From the NCBI GenBank assembly GCA_023055425.1, contig JALGPY010000007.1, positions 87,941,136-88,005,135 on the forward strand: a stretch of 64,000 bases of DNA, written 5' to 3'. How positions within the stretch are numbered: the stretch's first letter is position 1; the number at the start of each line of letters is the position of its first letter. This document shows, piece after piece, positions 1 to 11,784 of this stretch. The position numbers and the translations under genes were made by a program. The notes beneath the pieces were generated by a model. The model did no database searches. It worked only from the letters and a program-made list of their open reading frames with translations, and was not told the DNA's origin. This stretch comes from Linanthus parryae. Lineage: Eukaryota > Streptophyta > Magnoliopsida > Ericales > Polemoniaceae.

Positions 1-15
1 AGCAAGTGTGGGGGT

Positions 16-222
16 TTGAATGAACTGCATGTGTTGATTGAAGAGCATAAAGCACCAAAGAGGTACTACTGGGATGATTTCATGGCTAGAGATTCATTTG
101 AGCTCATTACTACTTTGTGGAAGCTGATTAATAAGAAAAATTGCAAGATCACAGGGGCTAGCTTCCATAACTCTCCGCCATCTTCAGAGCTCATGGGTGC
201 TCATTGGAAAAAAGATCATTGA
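16..222 (+). pseudogene. Unrecognised short ORF at the left edge of element A
   Basis: A 68-codon open frame runs from an ATG at 16 to a TGA near 222. It contains a hydrophobic-aromatic stretch (YYWDDFMARDSFELITTLWK) and a basic middle. I do not recognise a domain. It lies just after an AGTGTGGGGGT motif (5-15) and before the post-pol signature of element A, so it is most likely a remnant of retrotransposon coding sequence. The small size and lack of family match make function unassignable. Confidence 0.25.
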
Positions 223-460
223 GAAAAGATGGTGGAAGAAGAAGAAGTGGAAGGATAAATCATCCTCCACTATCCTTTCCGGTTGAGGTAACAGGGTCGG
301 GCCGTCGACCTTAAATCACAAGCGCTTCTTGGGAGGCAATCCAATGTAGAGTAGGATATTATCTGTTTTCTTTTTATTTTAGTTCTCCATACCTGATTGT
401 GAGTAATTGTGGTTAGTATAGAGTGTTTTATTACAGTGTCGTATTGTGTTAGAATTGTTA

Positions 461-1329
461 GAGCATCTCCAACCCATTGCTTTTTCCCCCTCCCCTCACC
501 TCCCCCTCCCCCTCCCCCTCCCCCCACGGGCCCACCATTTTCCCCCTCCCCCTCCCCCTCCCCTTCCGCCAAACTACTAATCGTCTCCAACCCATTCCTT
601 TCCCCCCACCCAAAAAATTAATTTGTAATATATATTTAATGATTTAAAAATGAATTATTAATACCAAAAAAGTAAATGAAAAATTGTTTATCAATGTGTA
701 TATATATATACACACAGAGAGACATACACAAAAAAAAGATGTTAATAATAATAACAATGATAATAATACTAATAATAAAATAATATTAACAAACAAAACT
801 TTTATTCGAAAAAATAACTATTACAAGTACGAAAAAGTTGTTATTTCAAGAAATAAAATTAAACACTAATACAAAAATGCAACGAGTAGAGCGATAAAAC
901 ACACAAATTGAAATAAACCAACCTAACAACGATTACAAGTTCTTTTATTAGTTGAAAGGATTAAATTTCAAAAAAATAAGTTAACGATGAATTTTCGTAA
1001 ATATACTTGCCAACAATCGTGAATACATTATTAATTTTAAAAAATAAAAAAATATTAACCATAATAATAAAATACATAATATAATCACAAAATATTAGCA
1101 AGTGTAATTAAAATTATCAAATATTCAATTAATTAATCATTTCATGTAGGGGGAGGGGGAGGGGATGTCCATGGGGAAATCCCCCCTAACCATCCCTCAC
1201 CCAAGGCAAAATTTATCCCCATAGCACCCCTTCCCCCTCCCCCTCCCCCCATGGGGTTGGACATGAACCGTATTTTTATACGATTTTCCCCTTCCCCCTC
1301 CCCCTCCCCCCATGGGGTTGGAGATGCCC
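461..1329. mobile_element. MITE, PIF/Harbinger-like, 869 bp, TTA target duplication
   Basis: The ends are short inverted repeats: GAGCATCTCCAACCC at 461 and, at the other end, GGGTTGGAGATGCCC ending at 1329. Both are flanked by TTA (458-460 and 1330-1332), the target duplication used by PIF/Harbinger elements. Behind each end are long runs of C5T units. Because the C-tracts lie on the same strand at both ends, the element is not a simple hairpin. The interior is AT-rich with no credible gene. The last 40 bp or so is partly duplicated about 70 bp upstream (CATGGGGTTGGACATG against CATGGGGTTGGAGATG). The frames on both strands here are translations of the C-tracts. Confidence 0.7.
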
Positions 1330-2581
1330 TTAGTATGCATTAGTTTGCACTTCTACTTTATAGAGTCCCCCTACCAATTGTTTGCGGTTAATCGAGTTGG
1401 CCAATGTCTATAGAGTTAGGAAAATATGAGAAAAAAGAGAAAAAAATTAGAAAAGTGAAAAATCCATAAAAATTTATAATTTTTAGAATAAGGGCAATTG
1501 ATGAAGTTAGAAACCGAAGAGAGTTCAGTGAAAGAGTCTATGAGAATAGGAAGCGCCGTAGTAGGAAAACCTTAATTTCTAGTATCTTGAGCACCTGTTC
1601 ACGAAAGGATGTCCAAGGTATTCAGGGAAATGTGTAAAGTAGACGAGGGCATACCGTTAGCTCCTTTATTGTGCTAGGAGGATTAGGTCCTAAGGAGTTG
1701 AGTAGTCTGTTTTCGAGTGAAAAATTGTGGCCTCTAAAATGTGGGGTGGAACTTCGTGTAGAGTTGGTTCCAGGTGGTACGTTTCTTTAGCCTAAGTGAA
1801 GTTAGGGAGTGTACACCACCATCCCTTAAGGCGGTTTCAAGAGTTAACCGAAAAATCCCACACTTAATTGCTCTAAAAGCACGGTTGAAATAAAAGAAGA
1901 GAGTGAAAAACAAGAATCAAAATATTCTCTTGGATTAGATATGGTGAACAACCTAATGTGCCTCCGTTCACATGGGGAATTCGGGTTCAATCCAATTAGA
2001 GCTTCGAAGGAAAATTAAATTCAAGCTGTATTACACGGAGTGTGTCTCCCGTCACTGGGTCAATTTGCATTCAAATGCAATAACGGATAAGAGGGTCCGA
2101 AAACCTCAAATGACTTGGCGACAAAAGACTATCTTAGGACTTAGGATGCCTAGACCCTCTGAGCTAAAGGACGTGCCCGAGTCTTGGATTCTTTATGGTG
2201 GATGTTTTCGGACCCCTTAGTGAGCTTGTGTGTAGGATCATTATACTTCAATTTCTTGTTATTGGTTGAGAAATTTCGAAAGAGAGTAGTCAAAACTTGA
2301 TGAGTTTGGTTCATGATAGCGAGATTGCTTGATCTCTAAAAAAAGGTTGTGTTATTTTAGCTTTTGCATTGTGATATATCGAGTTGCATTGTATAGAGCA
2401 TGTAGATTGCATATTGTGTGTGTGAGTTGTTTGTGTCACATGGCTAGTAGAATTATATGCAAACCGGTGGATCGGAAAATCATAGTGTGGGAATTTAATC
2501 GAGATTTTGCTCGGGACGCGCAAAAAGGTAGTGTGAGGGTATTTGATAACTCCCGTTTACGGCGATATATTTACAGCTGAA

Positions 2582-3921
2582 TGTAGGGTTTTGTTCATGG
2601 ATATGCAGCGGAAAAACAAATATAATCCATGCAATACCCTCCAAGTATCACAGCACAAGAGACATAACGATGGTAAGGGAAGAATATCAAGTTACACACC
2701 TTAGGGTTTCTCCTGTGATGACTTGTAATGTGAATTGTGTCACGTTCTCTATAGTTGATCCACGCCTAGAGTTGAGCTCTAGATCTTTTACCCCTTTGTG
2801 CTAGCCCGAAATGGAGGAAGAGGAAGAATAAATCACACAACACAAGGCAACAAGGAGGGGGCGGCCTCCTTGTTGGGCCGCCGGGAAGGGGGCGGCGGCA
2901 AGGGGGGCGTGCACCTCTCTTGCTTGCTTTCTCTCTGTCCTTTTGTTCTCTCCCAATCAAGTTACGAACTAAAGGCTCATAAGTATGGGAAGGAAGGAAG
3001 GAGCATCCTTTATATAGTCCAACAAATCCTTGCCAACTACCTAAAGGACTCATTCTAGTCCTACTAGAATTCGGTTTAGTCCCTTCCTTGCAAATTAGTC
3101 CTACTAAGTTTGCAAGGTGTTGCAAAGTGATCCTTCTTATTAATTAATCCTATTAATTAATTCCAAAATCAAGTTCAACTCTATATAGCGTGTGACCCCA
3201 TAGGTTTTATCTAGTTGGTAGCAACAATTTGCTAATATGGAGCGGTTTCTAGCAAAATATCCATTCTAGCCAACTAATATAATAGTCATCCGACAAACCT
3301 TGTACAAGTAATTGTCTCATCCCTTTGTCTCTATATCCGGATTGGACACGAGACATACAAGTCACACTCGTATATCCAATCCATAGTTTCTCAATCCATG
3401 GATATAGCCTCATTCGTGCAAATAACATCAATATCCTATATTGATTTATTTGAGTCTGGCCAGACATTCTATAAGCACTATCCCTCGAGTGGCCTAGGAT
3501 ATTTTCTCCCGTTATGTGGGAGGGAAAAATTATATCTACGTCCACTACGATCTCTAAGCTTGATTCTTATTGTATCCGGTACACACCTTTATAACTACCC
3601 AGTTACGGTGTAGCGTTTAACGCTACCAAAATCACAATAATCCACAACTAGAATATCTAGCGGCTTCAAGTCTAAGGATGACAATACCATTGCACCACGA
3701 GAAGCACTTGTGACTTAACATAACGTGTATGTAGCCTTCTCGGAGATGGGTCAATCCGGTGCGCCATTACCTTTAATGCACACCCATGTGTTGGATCATG
3801 ATATCTCCATTACAATCTAAGGACTTCGTTATATTATATATCCAATAAATAATACAATGAATGTTCTAGCCATAATAAATTCATACTAAACTAGATTGCC
3901 TCTAGGGCATCTATTCCAACA
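2582..3921 (-). repeat. 3' LTR of the Angela-type element
   Basis: This 1340-bp LTR starts TGTAGGGTTTTG and ends TTCCAACA on the plus strand, giving TG...CA ends. It aligns over its whole length with the copy at 9393-10819 apart from an internal gap: the other copy has roughly 87 extra bases, mainly 10620-10715. On the minus strand it is preceded by GTAGGAGAC at 3922-3930, the polypurine primer site. Open frames inside it (2766-3125, 2798-3058, 3249-3613) are LTR sequence and recur in the other copy. Confidence 0.93.
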
Positions 3922-3941
3922 GTCTCCTACTTGCACTAGAG

Positions 3942-6900
3942 TCAATCTGACGCATCTCGTATGCCCATGCTCCTAGTGTTCCCTTCATGCTTCCACTGCA
4001 CAAGCGGCTTAGTAAGTGGGTCTGACAGATTCTCATCTGTAGGAATCTTGCATATCCGAATGTCTCCTCTATCGATAATATCTCGAATTAGATGGAACTT
4101 CCTGAGCACGTGCTTGGATTTCTGGTGCGACCTGGGTTCCTTTGATTGCGCGATTGCCCCAGTGTTGTCACAATACAACTCAACTGGATCCGCAATGCTA
4201 GGAACCACACCAAGTTCAGAAACAAACTTTCTGATTCAAACAGCTTCCTTTGATGCACCATTTGCAGCAATATACTCAGCCTCTGTTGTAGAATCAGCCA
4301 CCGTCTCTTGCTTGGAACTCTTCCAGCTCACCGCTGCTCCATTCAGGAAAAACACATATCCCGAATGTGATGTAAAGTCATCTCTGTCGGTTTGGAAGCT
4401 TTCATCAGTGTAACCCCTTACACGCAACTCTTCCTCACCGCCAAATATCAAGAAGGCATCCTTAGTTCTTCTCAAGTACTTCAGGGTGTTCTTGACTGCA
4501 ATCCAGTGACTCTCACCCGGATTGGATTGGGATCTGCTTGTCATACTCAAGGCATATGACACATCTGGCGTACATGATAGATCATATGGCCGAGGCATAG
4601 GGAATTCTACTCATGCGTTCCTTCTCAATCTCATTGGAAGGACAACCTTTCTTCGAAAGAGTGATTCCATGTGACATGGGCAAGAATCCCTTCTTGGAAT
4701 CTTTCATGTTGAACCGCTTCAACACCTTGTCAATATATGTACTCTGACTTAGGCCTAGCAGTCTCTTAGATCTATCTCTATAGATCTTTATACCGAGTAT
4801 ATAGGCTGCTTCCCCTAAGTCTTTCATTGAGAAACACTTCCCTAACCAATCTTTAACAGATTGCAGCATGGGAATATCGTTTCCAATGAGTAGTATGTCA
4901 TCCACATACAAGACCAGAAAAGCTACAGAGCTCCCACTAACCTTCTTGTAGACACAAGACTCATCTTCGTTTCTGATGAAGCCAAACTCTTTGACTACTT
5001 CATCAAAATTTCAATTCCAACTCCTAGAAGCTTGCTTCAATCCATAAATGGATTGTTGCACCTTACAAACTTTTTTGGCTTGCTTTGGATCTTCAAAACC
5101 CTCCGGCTGTATCATATACACGTCCTCGAGGAGATTCCCATAAAGGAATGTTGTTTTGACATCCATCTGCCAAATCTCATAGACGTAATATGCTGCAATT
5201 GCAAGTAGGATTCAGATGGATTTGGTCATAGCGACTGGTGAAAAGGTTTCATAATAGTCAATAGGCCCTTATAGGTAATCACATTACCATCCATGTTGAT
5301 CTTCTTCTTGAAGACCCATTTGCACCCTATGGGTCGCGCCCCTTCGGGTGGTTCCACCAAAGTCCATACTTTGTTGGTATACATGGATTCCATCTCGGAT
5401 CTCATGGCTTCTAGCCACTTCTGAGAGTCTGGGCCTTTCACGGCCTCTTCATAGGTAGTAGGCTCATCATCTATGAGCATCGTGTCACCGGAATCGGTCA
5501 CGAGAAGTCCATACCTCTCGAGTTCCTGGCGCACTCTAATAGATCTACGAAGCTCTTGTGTTACCTGAACAGGCTGTTCCACAACTACTCGTGGTTCTTG
5601 TTCTTGTTCCATAATCGGTTCAGTGATTTGTGGTTCTTGAATCTCTTCAAGTTCTACAGTCCTCCCACTTGCTTCTTTAGAGACAAACTCTATTTCTAGA
5701 AACACGCCGGACCGAGCAAAAAACACTTTGTTCTCGGTTGGATTGTAGAAGTAGTAAGCCTTAGTTTCCTTAGGGTACCCCACAAATTTACACTTATCCG
5801 ACTTTGGCCCTAGCTTGTCTGATTGTAAACGTTTTACATAGACATCGCAGCCCCAAATCTTCCTGAACGACAGTGTGGGACGCCTCCCACTCCACATCTC
5901 ATGTGGTGTCTTCATGACTGATTTAGATGGAACACGGTTAATGGTGAAAGTTGCACTTAATAGAGCATAGCCCCAAAACGATAATGGAAGATCGGTTTGG
6001 CACATCATAGATCGAACCATATCCAATAGGGTTCGATTCCTCCTCTCAGACACACCATTCCATTGTGGTGTTCCTAGTAAAGTGAGTTGGGACACGATCC
6101 CACTTCTCTAAGATAGTCGTCAAACTCTTGGATTAAGTATTCTCCTCCACGATCTGATCGTAGAGCCTTGATACTTTTGCCAAGTTGCTTCTCTACTTCA
6201 CTTTTGAATTCTTTGAACATTTCAAAGGATTCGGATTTGGCCTTCATAAGGTACACAAATCTATATCTACTGTAATCATCAGTAAATGTAATGAAGTAGA
6301 CATAACCACCCCTGGCAGGCGTGGCAAATGGCCCACACACATCAGTATGTATGAGTGCCAATTGCTCACTAGTCCTCTCACCTTTCTTATTGAAAGGGTC
6401 ATTTTTCCCAATAAACAAGTCTCACATGTCTCATATGATTCAAAATCAAATGAGTCTAGTAGTCCATCCTTATGGATTCTAGATACACGTTTCTCGTTTA
6501 TATGGCCTAAACGAAATTGCCATAAGTAAGCAGGATTCAAATCATTTATTTTAATACTCTTGGTATTAATGCTGTAGACAGGATTGCTTAGATCAAGGAC
6601 ATACAGTCCATTAAATAACTGCGCATTAAAATAGTGAATATTATTGAAATAACAATTGTTCTTTATTGAAATAATAAAACCTTCCTTGTCCAAACAAGAA
6701 ATAGAAATAATGTTTCTGCTCATAGCATGCACATAATAGCAATTATATAATTCTAAAACTTATCCTGAAGGCAGAGATAGCTCGTACACGCCCATGGCCA
6801 ACGCAACAACTTTTGCTCCATTCCCAACACGCAGATCTATCTTCCCTTTAGCCAATCATCTACTTCTCTTAAGATCCTGCACATTTCGACAAATGTGATA

Positions 6901-6950
6901 TCCTCATCCAGTATCTAATACCCATGATGTAGAGACAGTTAAATTGACAT
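3942..6950 (-). pseudogene. pol remnant (protease, integrase, RT, RNase H) of the Angela-type element
   Basis: In minus-strand order: a protease DTG site (STSWVLDTG, about 6904-6930); the integrase HHCC region (HINEKRVSR..., about 6244-6530); the integrase core with the first catalytic Asp in IHTDVCGP and the second in RSDRGGEY (6074-6418); the third catalytic Glu in NGVSERRNRTL (about 6040); the reverse transcriptase catalytic YVDD in MYVDDILLIG (4885-4911); and RNase H with TEAEYIAANG (4236-4300) and the HVLRKFHLIRD segment (about 4090). At least four frame changes or stops separate these parts, so no full polyprotein can be made. Domain order protease-integrase-RT-RNase H is diagnostic of Copia. 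Confidence 0.88.
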
Positions 6951-6959
6951 CTACAACAA

Positions 6960-7818
6960 AAATACCTGGTGGTGGTGGAATCACTATTCCAAGCCTCTTG
7001 TCCTCCAGATATTTTGGGCAGTTCCTCCTCCAGTGTCCAGGCTGACTGCAGTAGTGACACTCACCTTTAGTCACACATTTGGCAATGCCACCAACAGGCT
7101 TAAGGGAAGGTTCCTTGGACTTGGAAACTGACTTGCCTTTGCCCTTGGAGGATGAGGCAAACCTTTTGCCCTTTCCTTTCTGCACCATCATAATGGCCTT
7201 GCCCTTACCCTAGTTGATGCTTTGTTCAGCTGTCCTCAACATATTGAGCAAATCTGGTAGTGGTTTCACGATCTCGTTCATGTTATAGTTCATGATGAAC
7301 TGTCCATAACTCTCGGGCAACGATTGCAACACGAGATCGGTTTCCAACTCTTAGCCGACCAGGAACCCCAGTCAAGCGAGATTCTCCAGGTACCCGATCA
7401 TACGGAGTACATGGAGTCCCACCGGGTTCCCTTCTTCCAGATGACACTTGAACAATGCCTTAGAGACCTCATACCTCCCAACCCTTGCCTGATTTTGGAA
7501 GAGCTGCTTCAGATGCTCGATCATATCGACGGCATTCATGTTTTCGTGTTGCTTCTGAAGCTCAGAAGTCATGGTGCATAGCATATGGCAGGCCGCATCA
7601 TTAGCGTCATCAACACGCTTATGATACGACTTTAGGGTTGCAGGGGTATTGTTCTATGGACCTGCTGGAACTTGCTCTTCTATTGCGTACATTTTCTTCT
7701 CTTGCTTGAGAATGATTCACAAGTTTCTCTACCAATCAAGGAAGTTGGTTCCAGAGAGCTTGTCCTTCTCAAGGACAGATCGTAGGGAATGTCGTGAACT
7801 CGATGAGTTGTTTGCCAT
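6960..7818 (-). pseudogene. gag remnant of the Angela-type element
   Basis: The start is an ATG at 7818 (protein begins MANNSSS). The Copia gag signature KLSGTNFLDW follows, but the next codons are stops near 7725. Downstream pieces in other frames keep the UBN2-type gag core (7372-7584) and a zinc knuckle, CHYCSQPGHWRRNC, at about 7019-7064 (C-x2-C-x4-H-x4-C). This protein would package the element RNA into cytoplasmic particles. Several stops and shifts make it non-functional. Confidence 0.82.
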
Positions 7819-9378
7819 TTGGAATACAAAATGAAAATACGCAAGTTTTAGTATTCGTGAATTTTTTACTATATTCAATAATGGCTAGTTTATCAAATAT
7901 AGCTCCCACTATTTTTCTACGGATTAATAACCCTCAAGATATTAATGCGGAAAATATCCTTATATTTTCTAGTGGGCCAAGATCCATGTTTCATCTCCTT
8001 TATGAGCTTGCTTTGGCAAGTCACCCATAATTTGACTACTTTAGGTAGGAACAATTCCAATTGCATCCCTTATGCAACTCTTGGTTCAATTGGGCAAATA
8101 ATTCCTTATTTATCCATCCGTATGGATAATCCCAATTGATTGTCTCTAGGTTTTAATCACATTAAAGACCTAGTTGCGTCCAACCTCTTACTTAAACAAT
8201 CTGCACACGAGGTGTGCCATCGCACCACATCATTACTAACTAAGTCGCCATGCTTTGGCACGCACGATCTTGGGAAAACATGATGACGATGAGTGTTTAA
8301 ATAACGAGAAGACAAAAAACGCAATATTTGTTTTGAGGGATTTTTCAATTCAATTTTAATTGTTTTTGTTGATCCATATCAACAAATCTATCTATTTGAG
8401 TTTGGGCACAACTCCAAATAATAGATCTCGGTTGTCTAATTATCTTATTATCCTAATTGCATGCATCATCCATACACCAACCACAAAATAATAAGACAAT
8501 AAAATAAACAACCACAAAAAAAATAAAACGTGATGTGAATTTGGCCTTTTCTAGTTATCTATGAACCCTAAAAACAAACACATCTCCATGCGTCTTCATC
8601 TTTTGGTCCATCATTCATAGTCATGTGGAAAGCTCCATGCTCCATCTTTTGTTGCTCCCTTTGGCTTTGGGCTTCTTTTCTTCAATCTTGGCTAACAATC
8701 TACTCTATCTAGTACTAGCTAACATCTATACTAAATAAAATAAATCTCACACGTTGAGAAAAAATGGCTCGCAGGCCATAAATCCCTAATTAATTATTAC
8801 AATTAATTGATCAGCTCGCAGGCCGTAAACCAAACCATAAAATTAAACAATCACACCAAACGACTTCGTAAGGCCATATCCAATCACCATGCGATTTGCA
8901 CATAAACAGTTAAAATCCAATTTTAACGCGCTTGGTCAATTTATTTTGATTTTAGGATTTTCTAGGGTTAAAACAGTCCATGGGGCCCAACAATCAAATT
9001 GCCCGGGCCCAAAAAGAGGACCCAAAGGCCTTGGGCCGGCCAGCCCCTAGCTCACGAGGCTAGGCCACAGGCTAGGGCTGCCCCGGCCCCTAGGGGGGCC
9101 GAACCTCATTTGGGCCTGGTGCCCAAGTTTGGTTGTTTCCTTGTATGAAAAGAAGTCCTTCTTTCCATAGGATGCCCAAACCCTAGCTCTAAGATCCTAA
9201 AATTTCTCAAACTCACTAATTCATGCATCCAATGCAAAAACTAGGTCTTGTTTTGATTGATTATTGAAAAATTGCATCATATGCTTGATTTGTCTTGTTT
9301 TACGCGATAAACAATAAATTTAAAGTGTAAAACTATCAAAACGTAACACATAAACCACGTTTATGCTCTATGACCTGT
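7819..9378 (-). other. Leader of the Angela-type element, non-coding
   Basis: About 1.56 kb lies between the primer site and the gag ATG on the minus strand. It contains a GC-rich stretch around 8985-9100 and otherwise AT-rich sequence. I see no gene in it. Long untranslated leaders are common in this lineage. Confidence 0.6.
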
Positions 9379-9391
9379 GGCTCTGATACCA
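9379..9391 (-). promoter_or_regulatory. Primer binding site, initiator tRNA-Met
   Basis: The minus strand reads TGGTATCAGAGCC just inside the 5' LTR. This is the complement of the 3' end of plant initiator tRNA-Met, the usual minus-strand primer of plant Copia elements. Confidence 0.93.
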
Positions 9392-9392
9392 C

Positions 9393-10819
9393 TGTAGGGT
9401 TTTGTTCATGGATACGCAGCGGAAAAACAAATATAATCCATGCAATGCCCTCCAAGGATCACAGGACAAGAGACATCACGATAGTAAGGGAAGAATATCA
9501 AGTTACACACCTTAGGGTTTCTCCTGTGATGACTTGTAATGTGAATTGTGTCACGTTCTCTATAGCTGATCCACGCCTAGAGTTGAGATCTAGATCTTCC
9601 ATCTACTTTGTGCTAGCCCGGAATGGAGGAAGAGGAAGAATAAATCACACAACACAAGGCAACAAGGAGGGGGCGGCCTCCTTGTTGGGCCGACGGGAAG
9701 GGGGCGGCGGCAAGGAGGGCGTGCGCCTCTCTTGCTTGCTTGCTCTATGTCCTTTTGTTCACGCCAACTCAAGTTATGAACTAAAGGCCCATAAGTATAG
9801 GAAGGAAGGAAGGAGAATCATTTATATAGTCCAACAAATCCTTGCCAACTACCTAAAGGACCCATTCTAGTCCTACTAGAATTCGGTTTAGTCCCTTCCT
9901 TGCAAATTAGTACTACTAAGTTTGCAAGGTGTTGCAAAGTGATCATTCTTATTAATTAATCCTATTAATTAATTCTCAAATCTAGTTCAAATCTATATAG
10001 CGTGTGACCCCATAGGTTCTATCTAGTTGGTAGCAACATTTTGCTAATATTGAGCGGTTTCTAGCAAAACATCCATTCTAGCCAACTAATAGAATAGTCA
10101 TCCGACAAACCTTGTACAAGTAATTGTCTCATCCCTTTGTCTCTATATCCGGATTGGACACGAGACATACAAGTCACACTCGTATATCCAATCCATAGTT
10201 TCTCGATCCATGGGAATAGCCTCATTCGTGCAAATAACATCAATATCCTATATTGATTTATTTGAGTCTGGCCAGACATTCTATAATCACTATCTCTCGT
10301 GGCCTAGGATATATGCTCCCGTTATGTGGGAGGGACAAATTCTATCTACGTCCACTACGATCTCTAAGCTTGCTTCTTATTGTATCCGGTACACGCCTTT
10401 ATAACTACCCAGTTACGGTGTAGCGTTTAACGCTACCAAAATCACAATAATCCACAACTAGAATATCTAGCGACTTCAAGTCTAAGGAAGACAATACCAT
10501 TGCACCACGAGAAGCACTTGTGACTTAACATAACGTGTATGTAGCCTTCTCGGAGATGGGTCAATCTGGTGCGCCATTACCTTTAATGCACACCCATGTG
10601 TTGGTTCATGATATCTCCATATCAATCCAACCCCATACTAGTCTATAGATGATTGTCCCATTAATCATTTATACTGGACTATGGATATTTAAGATAAACA
10701 ACACAATTGTAAATCTAAGGACTTCATTATATTAAATATCCAATAAATAATACAATGAATGTTCTAGCCATAATAAATTCATACTAAACTAGATTGCCTC
10801 TAGGGCATCTATTCCAACA
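9393..10819 (-). repeat. 5' LTR of the Angela-type element
   Basis: This 1427-bp LTR matches 2582-3921 and retains the segment near 10620-10715 that the other copy lacks. It ends at CCAACA (10819), followed by the CTGAA target duplication. Open frames at 9370-9870 and 10061-10404 are LTR sequence, not genes. Confidence 0.93.
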
Positions 10820-11784
10820 CTGAATTCCTACCGTTTTGTGTGATTTTCGGGCAAAATACATTATAAATAGGCTATGATATTGAAATGTTTGAGTACTTGA
10901 GCTAGTTGCGTTTATTTGATTAGTCTGGGTGTTTTCTAGTGTATTTGAGCTATTTCTGTCACATTATACACCCGGTGTGTTAGTGTTGTGATTCATACGT
11001 ACCGGAGGCTCATGAGCTTGAATTGAATCTGAAAGTGAACTTCAGAAAGCAAGTAAAGCTCAAGAAAGATTGGATGAATCAAAGCTGTGTCAGTTTCAGT
11101 ATAGTTGCAGCAAGTGCAATGGGGTTTGTAAACCAAACAATACCGAGTTTCATCACCAATTTCACCCAAACACAAAATCACCATTGCCTTCACCCATACA
11201 CCCACAACACCACACACCATCCACCTCATTCACCCCATCAATTACCTACTTCAAAGCATAAAAGCCAACCCAAAGTACCACCAGTAGCCACAACAACAAC
11301 CTGTACCTTAACCTTTAAAGCCATGGCCATTCCCATTGCAAGCAAACTCAATTAACCACCATTGTTGCCTATCCATTTCCAATGCCCACCTACAGTACAG
11401 AAACCCAGCAGCCACAACCGCGACCCAAAACCAAAACCAGAACCTTATTTCACCACTGTTGCTTGCTCAATAACAGCACCTGAAACACGCCAATCCAGCA
11501 GCCAATTCTGCAAGAATCACAGGCGCAAAACAGGTCAAGAGAAGCAGAACACAGAATCGAAGAAGGAACAGAGAAGAAAGAAGAAGAAATTATAAGAAAC
11601 AACCAATTGCTGCAGCTCTTCTCTTCAATTCCAACAGCAGCAGCGCAAAGAAGATGGAAGGAAGAAGAGAACCCAGCAACGATCAACGAAACAGAGCAGA
11701 AGAGAAAGAAGCAAAGAAGCGAAGAAGAATAAGCAAACCCAGAACAGAGAGAAGCAAGAACAGTGCATCGAAGAGCTTCAGGGG

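Larger units (their letters stand above)
1..2543 (+). mobile_element. Athila-like Ty3/Gypsy element A, 3' internal remnant
   Basis: This is the 3' internal part of an Athila-type retrotransposon whose gag-pol lies off the left edge. Around 285-345 there is a GTCGACC...GGGAGGCAA signature that also follows the pol stop of the complete Athila element at 36676-36745. The tail at 2516-2543 (GGGACGCGC, then GTGTGAGGGTATT before TGATAAC) matches the sequence just before the 3' LTR of that element (41466-41494). A-rich and GA-rich stretches near 1430 resemble those near 40730. A MITE occupies 461-1329. No intact gene remains. The Athila assignment rests on similarity to the second element and not on a visible integrase, so it is inferred. 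Confidence 0.65.
2582..10819 (-). mobile_element. Ty1/Copia retrotransposon, Angela/Tork type, complete but decayed
   Basis: The element is 8238 bp with two LTRs, a tRNA-iMet primer site and gag-pol remnants in the order expected for Copia on the minus strand. A 5-bp target duplication, CTGAA, flanks it at 2577-2581 and 10820-10824. Read on the minus strand, the LTR begins TGTTGGAATAGATGCCC, which resembles the LTR start of the Angela/BARE group. All coding regions carry stops or frameshifts, so it is non-autonomous now. It inserted into the LTR of element A and is therefore younger than A. Confidence 0.92.

Noticed and set aside
270..621. Glycine-rich (minus) and proline-rich (plus) ORFs
   Set aside because: Both come from the C5T tracts of the MITE starting at 461.
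2766..3613. ORFs repeated near 9590-10404
   Set aside because: They are the same LTR sequence in the two Angela LTRs.
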